Source of the DNA: Acanthaster planci
Lineage: Eukaryota > Echinodermata > Asteroidea > Valvatida > Acanthasteridae
Length of the DNA: 64,000 nucleotides
Assembly (NCBI RefSeq): GCF_001949145.1
Contig: NW_019091507.1
Span: 168,396-232,395, forward strand
Direction of reading: 5' to 3'
Under the pieces are notes generated by a model, which was not told the origin of the DNA, ran no database searches, and was given only the letters and a program-made list of their open reading frames with translations. The translations under genes and the position numbers were made by a program. Positions within the stretch are counted from its first letter, which is position 1, and each line of letters starts with the position of its first letter. Below are positions 12,701 through 27,700 of the stretch, one piece after another.

Positions 12701-15700
12701 TGGTCAAACAACAAACAAAAATGCCCAGTTCGAGACTAGAGGCAGCTCTCCGGAGGGCCCTACTGGGACTCTTAATTTAATGTAATGCGGAGATTTCTCC
12801 TCCCTGCCGTTAGGTCCAGGGCTAAGTAAGAATCCCAAGTGTTTGGGGACCAGGAACCACGAAGAGTATAGGGAATTAGCTCTGGTCGCCAATTTATTGT
12901 ACGCCAGACCCGTGGCCGACTAAAGACGATTGAAAATAAATTGATCAAACTGAGCGGTCCATGTGACGCATCCCACGGCCAAGCGCTCTATTCAGTGCAG
13001 TGGCGTCCATTCACTCAGGCGGTTTTTCCACTGACGAAAAGTCCGTCCAGCTCCGATGTACAGCAGTTTAGCGATCAGAATATTCAGCCACCCAGCCGTA
13101 TATTTCGCATACAAAATGTACCGGGCCATCGCGTCAGTTTAGTCACATGGGCTGTTCCAGTACTGTTTCAGTACTTTCCCGATATAATTAATATTCAGTA
13201 AATCACGAGATAATAAATAAAACAAATAATATCCCAGGTTTCGAATGCATTGATATTTACGGGTCTCTGGCACCACAAGTAGAGTTACGTGACCTAAAAG
13301 GAAGTCGCCAAGGGGCTCTCAGACTGGAACGGCACTGTAAAAACTTTTTCCTAAGAAACGCGTACGTGCGATCACGTTCCAAAGCTAAACTTGCCTCCAG
13401 TCGCCCAAAAGCCCATCTCCCACAGTAACAATTAAAGAGTTGCAAGGTACCTATGGTAAACTAGGCCCAGGGATGAGTGGGAAAAAACAAAAAGTTCAAC
13501 TTAGAGTGTGAACAAGTCAATTAAATTGCATGTGAAATCGCAAAGCACGGCAGAGTAGTGGTCATATAAAAGCAAGGGGTACTGGGGCTGGAGCAAAGCC
13601 CACAAGTGGCCACAAACCCAGCACAAAACACCCAAACCAATGCTACTTAACTGTAAAGTAAGTCAACATAAATTCCGGACCTCCAACTTGCTCTTTGCAG
13701 ATCTTCAGCAAACTGACCACACCCAGCCTAGTGCGCCTCACATTTATAGCATTGCCCTACCGCGCTTTAATAACTTTTACACAAAAGGAAAGAATTCTCA
13801 TGTGGATGAAAGAACAGAAAAGAAAGTATGCAAGGGCCAGAACTAACAAAAGCAATGTGTGTGAGTATGTGTAAATACAAAACACCGTCAAAGGGTACTG
13901 TTACAGCCTGAAAGTTATCGATATGACCATAGAGGAAGGACACGTACAAAAGGGGTCGCCACTCTCTGGCACTTTAAAGGATTCAGTGATCGTCACCGCC
14001 GCCAAGTCAGAAGACTAATAGATGGTTTTCACATTAGCGCTGTCTGCGCAAATCTGCATCGAAACCGAGGCTCTGTTACGTTAGTTCGCGGTAGATTGCC
14101 ATTATTTTTTGTTTTTATTTCACGTGTCGATTCAACCTCAAAATGTGCAGCCTGAAAAGTCTGAATTTAACATACCTGTGTGTATTTTGTGTCTTGACTC
14201 CTTACTTTCAATCGTCTGATCGAATTAATATTTGAAGCTGGCGTTTTCAAACGCGGAAGTGCGCAGATCGACGCTAAAAGCGTCGTATTGGGTGGGATCC
14301 CTCTATAGAAAACATTCCTAAAATTCCCGATTACTACCTGCATCTTACCGGACAAGTGAGGCTAGTAATGAAACTCGACAGTAGTCACATCATCCCAAGA
14401 GGAATACAAGACCCAACGCGTGCATTCAATTTACAAGCCTTAAAGGAATGGTCTTGTGCAATTGTGTCTGGTATTGTGAGAGGTCTTGAGATGATCCTCT
14501 TCAGTACAAGGAAGGGATTGATTGAAAATAGTTCGTTCACCACAAAGTACTGACAGCCAGCTGCAGGTACACCTATATATTACGCCTGTTTGTTACTCTC
14601 ATAGCCGCGTGCATTCGAATCAGACAGAACATTATGTTGACTGGGCTGTATATCCTCATTCATTAATCTGGCAAAGTCGTCCAAACATCCGTGCTGTTTT
14701 CGGAGAATCTGAGACGGGTGGGGTATAAAAACCGTTTCTGTTGAAATTCTTTTGAGGTGTGTGTTCTTAAATACTATGTCCTTCAAGTAAAAGAAAGTTG
14801 TTTTATGACTTATTTTTAACATTTTCAATCCTTGTTAATGTTTCCATTTGATGTTTCGGGGGCCCCCTGCACAGTGAAATCTTTCCTTGGAAATGGAAAA
14901 TCGGTTTCAGCATCCTCCAATGGTTTCTACATTGACGACACCCGACCAGAACTAGATGTGTTCTTCTATGTAGACGTCAACGTCAACCAGTATGAACCGG
15001 CGTCCTTCCAGTCCTCGGAATCTACCATTAGTGTTCTCTGGAGCTTCGTAGATACAGAGAGCATGATCAAGGTTTGCCCATCTCTCTCTCTCTCCCCAGT
15101 TAATCAACATGCTGGTTGAATGTGATTTTATTGCACTCTAGAGAGAAATATGACATTCGCTGATTTTTTAAAACATTTCAACTCATTTCATTGCTTCAGT
15201 AGTTAGGACCAAATAGCAGTCTACTGACCTAGGAAAGCATCATTTTTAAATGCCATTTTATTTTATCAGTTTTTAAAATCCCAATCCAGCCAAAAACAGC
15301 AGGCAATATAGTTTTTAGTTTTACTCGAAGCATCTTTAATCAATATTCAACCAAAATACGTACAGAACAATATAAATGCGACATAAAACCCCAGTCCCTA
15401 ATGGACGATTAACAAATTTAAAAATACACTCATTTAGCTACAGCAGCATAATTCATTAACATTTTCTGGAATGGATTGTGTCCAAATTAAGCTGAACGGA
15501 AAGAAAAAATAGTTCACATAGACATGTGTACACATTCACCTATTTTCCAGACTGGTTCATTCCGACTGTTAAAAACCACGTAGGATCCTAACAGAGCTCC
15601 TCCAACAATCTGGTCACGAAAATCTTTATATCTAACGTCCAAATGGCATATGCAATTTCATAATTTCATTGATTCTCTTTCTGTTTGGAGTAATCAATCC

Positions 15701-18700
15701 CCAAGATCCAATTTCTATGCAGATTAATTTAACATCCCACCATTCCAACTCCATATCATGACAGTGGCTAGCGTATCGATTCTCTTTCTTAAAGTGGGCG
15801 TCCTCAATGTTTAATCTCAAATGGAACAGTGAGCTCTATTACCAGATTCCTTCAGTGATGTACATGACACATATCATCATAATTATTTAAAATGTTGGGT
15901 CATGAATACACACCGCTGCCTTTGCAGCCAACATGTTACTGAACATTACTGGTGCATATATATTGTCAGTCACAATGGTATCAGATTTACTCAAAATTGC
16001 TTTCTATTGTGTTGTGGGATGTCACCTCATTGCAGTAGGCATCATTACGTCCAGCAATCTACGTGTATTCGGTACAAATATTTTTGTCGAGATGTTTTCC
16101 CGCTGACCAGGCTCATGATCAGTCCACTAAAACTGAGAAAAAAGCAAATAGCTAATGGAGCTATAGTATATCGCTTGTAATCTTGCAATTTGTACAATTT
16201 GCTACAATGCTGTAGGATTTTCTTAAAGGCAGGAATCCCACACCAGCTAAGTTTCATATAATATCTTTCAGGAGCAATACTGGGCCATAGGAACCTCCAG
16301 AGGGACAACAGATCTGCAAGACTTTGTCAACGTTGGGTTGAACCAGACAGCTACCAATAGAAATCTGCTGGGATCACTGCACCACAACACCACGTACTAT
16401 GTGACCCTGAAGGCTGTCAATGGAGCCGGCTTGGAAACGCTTGTAGAATGTGATGGTATGTTAGGGGAAAGAAAGGGGATGGATGTTTAACATCACTAAA
16501 GAAGGTGGGACTCTGAAAGCTGTCAACGTAGCGGGCTTGGAAATGATAGTTTAACGTGAAAATGCATTTGCAACAGTTCAAATGGAGAACATCATAATAA
16601 TATGATGGGATTAGTACAGTGTAGCAACTTGTACAGGGAAAATTTACACCTCAAAGCGTGGAGCTGTCACCCATTTTCTAGGTGCAGTGTATCACATACC
16701 GGCACACAGTAACAGAAGTGTTGTAGTGGAGCCCGTCACAAGTGCCTGCAAGTCCATCAAAGGCTATGACAAGCACTCTTCTGTTATCCTTTGCGCAGCT
16801 GTAATTTACAAAGTGACTCGTTGTAAGTGAAAGGACTTGTAACTCGACTTATGGTGAACTCAACTACAACACTGGGGTTTCGGAAGTATTGTCTTTGCAC
16901 TTCTCAGGTGTTACTGTCCTACTGGAAGAGCCCACTGCAGATGATGTTAACACAACCTCAATGTTCAGCCAGCAGTTTCAGGAGGAGGTTTACCCATCTG
17001 GAATAGAGAAAAATGACGACCCAACCAAGACTGGGGCGTCCTGGTCCAAACCAGAGGATGAATCCATCGTTCGTTATGGTAGGGTAGCTGCCTTAGTCAT
17101 TTAACTTAATAAGAATCCAGATTATTTGATTCATATAAGCCGCTATGCGCATCATCTGTACCTATATTTTAAAGCTATTTTAATTTATAACAACATGTAA
17201 TTGTGTGTCACTTTTGGTATATACCAATCACCTTATCACGTACTCTACTGTACTTCTTCTCTTTATCATCATTTGGTCTTGTCAGTGACAAAACCAAGGT
17301 CTTTTCAGAGGGGTAGCAAGAGGAGGGCGAGAGTTCCAGGGCCAGCTGCCCCCTTTGCCTATGTATCTAGGCTCCCTTGGGTGTTAGGTGCCCCCCAGCT
17401 ACGCCACAGTACCTCGTTCATCCACGTAATTGTTAATACACCCAAGCAGTGGTGTCCCTATCTGGTGACCATCTGTGCATCCTACGTGTCTCGGCTTCCT
17501 GCAAATCAGTCCTGCACTTCCTCTACCAAGACCTTTTCTTATCGTCTGCCCACCCCTGTCAATGTATTTTGTCAGGCAAATCATAATCTCACAGTCACAG
17601 GCTACATGCGTCTTTAGTGTTGCTTTGGAGTCAGAGTCCATGCTCTTAGTGCACTTTTGCTGCATATTTTACCTTATCACTTTAAATGTGTCTCTTTTAA
17701 GTGACCTAGAAGTTTCTCCCGTACAAATGTAAGAGTGAGAAGCCATTCCATTTAATGATTTTGATGACAACTCTTACAATTAATTTCTTTCTCTTTCAAA
17801 AAAATTATGGGTATTGCTTGCAATGACCCCGCTAAGGTATCATGCACTGGGCCCTATTTATTTAATTTCAAAAAAAATTCAGACTTTCCAATGGAATATT
17901 TTTAGACTTTCTTGGATGGGGAGGCATTTTGTAAGATTATTTGTAACTAACAGGTATGCAAGTACTTATGTGGTTTCGAATTCTCAGTAAGAGAATATCA
18001 ACTTACTTTCGTTACCTTCCCCGTTATTTTCCATGTGCTTTGGTAAGTAAGACCCCTGGTGGAGGTAACGAACCCCACTACACTCTGACCACTCACATGT
18101 CCATCACATTGGCCTCACTATTCCTGCTTCTGCTCGTGTGTCCATCTTCTCTGTTCTACGAGACGTTAGTGTCGCCATGTCTCACCTTCTTCTCCAATGT
18201 CTACTTTTAGAGTATTGTGTGAGCAGTTCAGCGGAGCTCCTAGATGACGTTGTTCCCTGCATGGTGGTTGGCAGGAACGACTCAGGCTCAGTGGCCATCG
18301 AGAATGGAATGATCGTCGTCCGAGCCGGTGACAGGGAGGAGCGGTTCAACATCACCGACTTCAAGGCACCCACGGATGCTACTCAGGCAAAGATAACTAT
18401 AAAAGCTGGGAAGTTCAACATGGAGCCTGGAAAGTAAGTGTTTAATGCCAAATGCACTCTGCACAGATACACGAAACAAAGATAAGTTAGACGCAAAGAA
18501 TTGAAGTTGGCCCCAGCCAAACTCATCTAATAAAACCTGCTGTTATCACAGCATTTTTATGAACTCTTTTTTATTCTAGACTTTACTTACAGGTTATTGT
18601 ACACATTATTTGTGAGTGCTTTAGCGTGCTTGAATCCTATGTGACTGCTAACTAGATGCGAAAACCCATCGTGCAACATTGTAGGTTTCCGAATTTTGGC

Positions 18701-21700
18701 GAAATATTTTCTGTAAGAAGATGATAAGAAACGGATAACATGTGGCAATAAAGGACTGTGACGTGATACGAGTTATACGACCACTAAAAGGTGACTAAGG
18801 ACATTAAGCAAGGATTTGACTCTAAACACCCACTACGATAAAAGCTGACGATTAGGCTCTTAATTAATCTGTTTGATTCCCAGGTGTCTACATACCTGGA
18901 TGAGGATGTGTAACCAAGCTATGCTGTGTGTGACCGTTTCCGCGGCAACAACCACAATATTGGGTCAGTATGAAAATCATGATGATAGACATAACCATTT
19001 TAATGGGAACCATTTTTCTCTGTCATGTTGAGTTTCGAAGAGTTCCTCTAACGGTTTTAAGAAATCAGCCAAAATCGCCTGTCATATTCAATAGGAGACA
19101 GCGATATGATGATGACATCAACCAATGGTACCGACCTTGTCCTGACGTCATCAGCAAGTCAGAGGAGAAGGAAGAGGTCGACGGGTAATCACTTTGATGT
19201 TACCTTGGCTACGTCAGGAGGTAGGCACAAGAATTATATTATGTCAGAGAAGAGTAACTGGGATGACAACAATGTTGCAGCCAGGTGTAGATTAGGAGGA
19301 AGCGAAATTGATTTGTTTCAAAAACGGTTGTCAATTTTTACATTCGGAAAATATTAATATTAACCCTGGAGTATCCTTTCTAGAATGATGGTATTTCTCT
19401 ATAAAAAAGGGTGTTCAGTCTCCAAGGGACAATATCCGCCCCCACTCTGCATTGGATGTGCCTTGTCCTGGACGATAATATTGTTCAGTGTTTACGTATC
19501 ACCAAATCATAAAAGTGGAAAGAAAATACAAACTAAGGAATGTGGAAACAGAGGGGTGATTTACAAAAGTCACTTTAAAGATTGACTTTTTTACATATTG
19601 ATATATTCGTTTTGTAATTCCTCCTACCTTGGTGCAATTTTTAAGGACATATCTCTAATCAGGTTTCTAGAACCTGAATATCATTTTTCAATGAGTCAAA
19701 TTAAAAAAGTGACTTGTAGCTTTGGATCAAAAGGTTTAAATGCCCATAAAGGGGGAGGTTAACATTTTATCTCTTCGTATTTTCCCTTTATTCCCTTTTT
19801 CTAGTGGTCAAGTGGCAGTCCCTTAGCACCTCCTGGTCAGCCACTGATTGATATCTCAAATCCAGCGTCTCACTTTGTCTTTCAGGTCTGCACCAGGGCG
19901 GTTCACTCATCCTTGGCCTGCTGGATGCGAACCGAACCATCCAGGAGTTTACATCGGATGCTTCCCCTGATTATAAACCTTACATCACCAATCCCCTGTC
20001 CACCATTGAGTACACGTCAAGACTGCTCAAGCAAAGGTAAGCCTGATTGCAAACTACCTTTAACTGTGTGTATGATTAACGATAATTAATGCACATTTGT
20101 GAAGTGCACACATCAACAAATTTGTTGCTCAAGGCACTACATCATATTGATATGCACAGTGCTGCCTTCGTAGAATTTAGGCTGCCTTTCAAAGAAAGGG
20201 AAAACAATTTTGTTCGTTATAAAGCCAGGTTAGCAAAAAAGGGCCTTTAACTTTTTCAACCAGTTGACTTGCAAAGTTTTAGAAGTGATTTTATGGAGAC
20301 AGTCGACAGAAGAAGAAATAAATCAGTCAAATAATGATCATTTCAGTCAACACATAAGATTTCAGAGATTCGAAATTAATTTCCCTTAGGATACGTTTCG
20401 TGTACGAACCAACATTCTACGTTGCCAGTCTTGGGCAGACTGAGCTCCAAGGACCAATGACGATTACTATCACTCTTGGCACACCGGGAAACTGGACAGA
20501 GGCAAAGCCAAGACTTATCTACTGGGACACAGGTGAAGATGATTGAACTATATACCAAAATATATATTCTTTTGTGTTTACGGTTAATGAAGGGCGGATA
20601 CAACGCTTGTCTGCTCCCAATTCGTACATATGTGTAAAAAAGAACAATATGAGCGGTAGTTGCAATACGACTAAACGCCATGTCACAATCTGAAGATCTT
20701 CAAAATGATAACAAACATTTTCTATATATACTAATATTCTGCACGAGTCTCTGTGTAGTCTGGGGGAGTAACTTTCATCCCTTTTAAAGCTGCCTAAGCT
20801 CTTGCCCATCTGTATAAAGCCCTATTGTGTGGGTGCTAATATTGTCCTTCACGATGTGTACCATAGTATATGGACTCATGTCTGGATTGAGACCATAATG
20901 GCACTTATCTCGTTCATCCCTTACGAGATCAGTGTCATTGTACACCTGCTGAGGGTATCCGCAGTGAATCAAATTAACACTTCAGGTACGAGAACGGCCT
21001 CTCCCCCATATCCAATCGGCGTTCAAGTCTCGGAGGATGCTCTAACTCCGTTTTAAACTTGTGCGACTTTGGCTGTTTAATTTTGGGAGCAGACATGGAA
21101 CCTGATAGAACTCTGCACTGTTCACTGAAAAGAGTATCAAAAATTATCCTAAGCCCCATAGGTAGTAAATCAGGGAAACGTTTGTGCTGTCCTCTAGCCT
21201 CCCAAAAGAAGCGGGTCCGTATACATCTCCCATTCCCAACCCCATGCGTAGCCCTGAAGTGTATGTGTCTCTTTCATATCTCTCCGAAGATCACTTTGAA
21301 TGGCGTGATGCAGCGAAGACCTGTAGTGATGTGGATCGCATTACTTACCTTGAAGACGGGAACCAGGTTATCGTGGAGGTTAGTCATCATGCTATTGACG
21401 TTTGTCATTTAAGTGTATATCCTATTATTCTCAAGAGAAAAGCTTGCCAAAAAGTGATGGCAAAAAGGCAAATAGTGCTATTTCCGTGTTGCAGTCTTTT
21501 GATGGTGAAAGGATTGCTTCCCAACACAGGATTTGTCGTCCTGTTTCACAGCAAGGAAAGAGCACATTCTGTTCAAAGTTTTGAGCACCCTCGTGGTTCT
21601 TTCAAGAACCAGAGCTCACAAAATACAATTACTACATGATGCGACCTGCAACTTAGTTTTGTTGACATTTGTTTCAGTGTTTGTGCCCATCACAAGGAAA

Positions 21701-24700
21701 TTTCTTTGACGTTGCTTCTTAGGTTTGCTCTACCCGGGCTCCAGTCTCTGCGCCCTCAGCTGCTGGTCGCAAGCGGCGGGCCGTGCAAGAGGAACCTATG
21801 CTGACAAGTCCCACTTATTTCAGCCATGAGACCCATTTTGCCTTGGCTGTGGTTCTTAATGCCATCCCTAACGACCCTCCCATAATCACAAACCTTATCG
21901 AGAACATGTTCATGGAAGAGGACGAAGGTAAATAACGTACTGTGCATGCCAGACAGCGTCTTAAAAGCCCGGGACTCGTTTTTGTCGAGTTCCACTAAAC
22001 AAGAATCCGTCGTAGATTTATTCTCTGAGATTTTTGTTCATTTGCATAAAGTTCATATCTGTTGGCTATTTTTCTTTGTTGCTCTTTCTGTCATGGTTTC
22101 TGTTTGGAATTGGTGAGTTTTATGTAACATTACAACGTACCAACCAAAAATGATTTGGTCACTTGTATACGCGCGAGCCATGTTTAGTGTCTGCTGTGTT
22201 TGAAAGCTCGTGTGGCCTAAATTGAAAAAGCTGAACATTTGCCAAAATACGTTTTCCCATGTTAATATCCCTTGTTTGCCATCGTATCCAGGTACTTTAC
22301 AGTACACATTTCAGGCCAGTGATGCAGAAGATGACGTACTAGTCTTTGAGCTTGGTAGCAGTGGGGACTTACAAGGCACCGCGACGATCACTAAGGATGG
22401 AAAATTCAGCTTTACGCCTTGCGCTGATTGCTTTGGTACTGTCATTGTACAAATCACTGGTGAGAAGCTCCATATTCCTCTCGAAAAAGTCTGCCAAAGG
22501 TTTTAAAATTTCGACACTGGTCACACAATTTGATTGGCTGTTATATATCTTGCAAGACGTCGTTCCATCAAGAACAAAATATAAGGTATCAGAAATGCAT
22601 CCAGGACAAAATGTTCGAAAAGGACGAGATTTTAATACCTACGGGTTATTGTCATGTAAACATTTTCAACAGTCTACTAAATAAAAAGTTCTTAAGAGTT
22701 GCAGAAACAAAACAGGCTTCTTTGGATGGGATTTGAGCCCAGGTATTCGTGAGGGTGTTACTCGATTACCAGCTGGGCTTGAATCCAGTTCAATAGCGGG
22801 TACTGGGAAGCAATGGATAATTAATTCACTTTGCGTGAAGGAGATGTCTAATAATACCAGCGGTTAAAGTTCTCTTCCTGTTAAATAACTGTGCCAGATA
22901 AAATGACGTCATGGGATCTGAACCAATCTAAACTTACGTGTTCGTCAAATAATGATCTTTTTACAGTGTATAATTGCCAGATACTGTACCTCTTTCAGTA
23001 GTAAAATTGAGGCATTTCTATCTGTGGAGATTTTTTCCAATTTTTGTTTCTTCCATAGTGAGAGAGATACAGACCTTCAGTGAAATCAAACCCCTGTCTA
23101 CCAGTGTCAACATCACCATTGAAATCCGTCCCGTCAATGATAACCCTGTATTGTACAGCGCTCGGAACAGACACATTGTTGGCAACGGACGCATTGCCTT
23201 GGTAAATAAAAGGACATTATCGATTGTTTTGCCACAAGAAATATTCCTCAATTTGTTTTGTGGGGGTTTTTTTCGCTTGTAATCGTGCCTCTAGTAATAA
23301 CCAGAAATCCCTGTAGGCCGACCTGGAAACGGCATTTAATACCGCCCTTGCTGGTTGCAGCTAATGCCTTTAGTATTTTGTTTGACTATACCATCGAGCA
23401 GTACAAATTTATGTAACTGTTTAAGCCTCTGGGCCCATATGAGCTATACTTGAAGTATGATACTTCTGTGATATCACCAGATGAACCATGGTGCAATATG
23501 CATTATAGGCTGTAACCGAGTCTTTTTATAAAGCTTTATGTAGGCGCAAGCCTTTCCCAGATCACATTGGCCCATACGGCTGGCAAGATTCACAGCCATA
23601 TATCTCTGAAAGCTCAAGCAGACAGAAGATTAGGCTAGGAGAAAATAAAGGCGATTTTGCATCCCTCTACACACATTCCTCTTCCGTATTTTTCTCCTTT
23701 TTATCAGGTTTTTGTCAATTTTTCAACATATTTTTACTTGTTTTGCGTTTCCAACGAAATCTTTTGCTATATTTAGATGCACATTGAAAAGGTACATCTT
23801 TTACATCCGTCTGAAATCTTGGCAGATCTTTTAAAAGTTGCCTCCACCCATTCAGTTTGTACTACTACTCTCTCTCCAATATATATGCTCTGAGTGTTAA
23901 AGTTGTCCCATTTTGGACAGTTAATCGTTGAGCAGAACACAGGATCAAATGTCGCCTACAAGGATCTGGTTGCTGAGCTGGGAGCATATGATGTTGACAC
24001 CAACGACAACCTGACCATCCTAACCCAGCATGTGACCTACGGCAACCTGACATTAACATGGCAGTCGAGGTCCGTGCCGTCCAGGCAGAACTGCAGTGTG
24101 CCCTCTGGAGACACCGAACAGTCAGTCATCCCGTGTGGACTACAGTTGCCGCATGATGAGGTAAAGTATTATTGCTGAATAAGTTCCTTGAATAGACAGT
24201 GTTTTTTTATATCAACAACTGCATTGGATCAGCTGTATCGAGCTAATCTCTTCCAACTCCTGACCTTATGAGCAGGTATCATCCATATACATTAAAGCTC
24301 ATGAGTTTCAAACTGTTTTGTCTTTACACTTGCATTTTGGCCCTTAACTTGTAACTAAATCACCCAGTGACAAATCGAGTCCTGTTTTCTCCCAACCAAC
24401 AAAAGTCTTCAAACCAAACGATTGTTTTTTAGGACCAATTACCTCCTAACTTTCCAGCTCAATCGCTTTCTTTATGCTTGCAGAGAAACATGACCTGGAT
24501 TGTGTCCAGATTCACCTACGCTCCCTACCCTAACTACCACGGCAGGGATAGCTTCCTGGTCTTGGTTGAGGACCAGTTAGGGGCCGTGTCTCAGCTTCTG
24601 GAGGTACAGATTGCTGTACTGGTCAACCCTTGCATCAACGGTGGAATCTGTAGAGGTGAAATGCTTAAACTCTTCCTACATTTTTTTCATTTCCCTTTTT

Positions 24701-27700
24701 CCCTTTGCTTTGCTAAGCTTGTTCAGTTCTCTTTTTAGTAAGGGTAGGGATTCTGCCAATCTCAATAAATTTATGCATGTATAGGAAGTGGGAAAGTAAC
24801 AAATTATTCCAGTCTCCAACAATAGTTAATCTATGAAACATCGAAGAGATACAGCAATTTTTGAGCAAGTTGAAGCCATAGTGTGCAACATGATATCCAA
24901 ATACTGAAAAGCGGAGAATCTGCGCTAAAGATATTTTGTGTCAATGGTTGAAATAGTTTTTCTTGTGGGTTATCAAGGATAATTTGAACTTCAAAATTTG
25001 GCTATAGCGTTGACAAGGATTAGATGCGTTGGTCCCTACAACAAAGAACACGTGTCTGGAACACTGGGATGCGGACATCGCAGACGACTCCTTACTTGAT
25101 TTTTTTTTTAATTTCCTGTACACAGGACCTGTGGCTGACCCTGATTGTAACTCCCCAGTACGTAGCAGTGGGTTCAATTTCTACTCCTGCCTCTGTCAGT
25201 CTGGCTGGGTCGGTGACATCTGTGAGATTGATTACGACGAATGTCAGTCCACACCCTGCGAATATCCATATGTCTGCTTCGATCGCCTCGACGGATTTCA
25301 GTGTGCCTGCCCGTTGTCTGATCCACTGTGTGATGACCTAGATTGGAGGTTAGTGTCATCGGAAGGAATCCCACGAAAATCACTTAAGCCAATTCATTCA
25401 TTTATGCCATTCATTCATTGGTCCGATTTCCGGCAGGGTGGAGGGAAAGAGGAGTGTAAAATAAAGTAAGAGTTGGAAAGGGGGAACATATATCGTAGAA
25501 AAGACCGAAACATGTTCAAAAATTGCAAAAAATTGCACGATGAACTAAGTTATGATCGTCATTGCAGTCGCCTTACAGCTACGAATCAAATCTGTGTTTT
25601 GAGTCATGTGATTTAACAACAAAGGTTCATAATGTGTGTCCCTTTTCAGAATCAAAGTTATAATTGGCTTTGCCAGCTGCCTGTTTGGACTGCTCACTGT
25701 TGCTGTTATGGTATTCTGCTTCTGCAAGAAGAAGTACGGCAAAAAGTAAGTTTCAAACTTGGTTCGTAACTTTGAAGTCAACAACAGTTGAGTGCCGCTT
25801 GAATTTTTCTCAGAATCTGTGTTTTTGGGTGTTTTTGCTTTTTGTTGTTGGCCAAAAGTGTAACAAACAAAGGGATTGAAAGAACACAGAGTAAAGCGCT
25901 CTACCTTGCTTAAACTTCTGACCAAAATAAAACAATAACCGAAAATATTTGGAAATGTTTATGAGCACAAACCTGCTGCCGATGCCAGTGGAGTGTTCAG
26001 TGCAGACTTGAAATTATCAGGATTGGAAGCATGAAGCAAATACTCGGTAATGCCTCTTCCCACATAAACATATGAATTCATGCTGGTGGTATAAACAAAC
26101 CTTTGAATTTCGGAATATCGATTACTACAGGCGCGCCCATCACCCAAAATAGTTACATCACGGGCAAGTGGTGGTCAGGTGGGCCTTTGCTAAGCCATAA
26201 CGTACTCGTCCGTTTCCCAAACTCGAGCTAACCTGGGGTCTTTTGAATAATCTGCAGTTAATTTTCTGTAGGGTGAGGCAAGGGTATCGCTGACGTTTGA
26301 GTACACGCATAATGTTTGAGTTATGAGAACAAAGTGAAATCAGTCAACTCACACAACCCTTTTAAAACATTTTTTCAATTATAAATTGTCACTTGTAAGT
26401 TTCCTGAACACAGCTACTAAGATGTACTCTGAGTTAACTGAGATTCCAGATTTAAATTTGATTTAATGTCTAATTTTGAAAGTGAGGCGTTGAGAAAGAA
26501 ATACAGATTAGGTGAAAATTGCTTGTACTTTTCTGCTGCACATATTACTATAACAACAGATCAAAAATCCATCCAGCCAATGAATCTGACGATGATCAGC
26601 TGGAACCCAGTGCTAACAGCACTCCACAAGCCTTTGAGAATCTCACATTTGAAGACAGCAGTGGAGATCACACAGATGCTTCTGAGGAGGGGGATAGCCA
26701 GGCTAGCGCCAGCCATCCAGACAGCCCTCAAGCAAAAAGACTATCTGTGGTCTCAACCCTTTCTAACAGCTCGAGCGGCTCCTTGGGCATCAAGAAGAGG
26801 CCCTGGTCTCGCCTGAGCCGTTCCAATGCTGTCGCTGATGCACCGGGAGAGGCTTCTTCTATGGATGATGGTTCTGCTCCTTGTACATCTTCCTTGAGTT
26901 CTCAGAGTCTGCAGCCTATGCTTGCAGGTCATGCTTTGAGCCATGCCAGTCCTCCCGTAAGCCCTAAGATGTGGGCAGAACCAACCATGCGCAAGCAGGA
27001 CACCAACGCTGGAAAGCCGAGGGAGATGAAGATGTCGACGTCACAAAAGAGTCCTAAACATTCTGGCATGAATGAAGCACCTCTCTGTGAGATGGAGGTA
27101 GGCGCCATGTTTGGAGTTGGTAGTAGGCCCCCTAAAGCACTTACGTACCATTTTAGTCCACGTTATCGGCCGTACAAATTCCGAAAATAAAACCACGGGA
27201 TTCCTCTTAAGCACCTGGCACCTCATTTTAAAATCCTAACGACATGTGGAATGAATAAAATGGAAACCTAGTATTTGATGTGGAAAGCATTATTCGCCAT
27301 TTCATTTTACTTTCGGGTTTTGAGCGTCTACAATTCATAGTGGCTATGGATGATGTACCCTGTAACGTTTTGCTCGGTGGTGTGCAAGCACAGACCGTGA
27401 TCGTGACCATGTATTAGCTTTTTCGAAAATTATTTTATATTACTGGAAGCGCGTGTATCGATTACTTTCCCACATGCTGCAATTAATGCATTGGGCAACA
27501 TTGTCCATAATTCTATTGGAGGTTTGATATTTTGCGCTCTGTTTGTGGGGAAAAGAAGAACAATAAAATGTACGCCCCTTTTCTACTATCAAGATACAGT
27601 TAATTTATGTCTTAGGATAAGCCCGTGGAACATAGGCCACTTTCCTGAGTGCATGAGAAACGCACGCTTGAGGTCAATCCACATGAAGGCAGGTCCATCA

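Noticed and set aside
12720-13450. Possible LTR-type element (GGTCGCCAATTTATTG-like primer site)
   Set aside because: No paired LTRs, no gag or pol frames; too weak to call.
22715-22790. tRNA-like words (GGATTTGAGCCCAG, CTTGAATCCAG)
   Set aside because: I could not form a cloverleaf with acceptor stem and anticodon arm; more likely an old repeat.
25959-26147. Minus-strand open frame of 62 residues in a gene A intron
   Set aside because: Protein-like composition but no motif I can name; could be a transposon remnant, not supportable.
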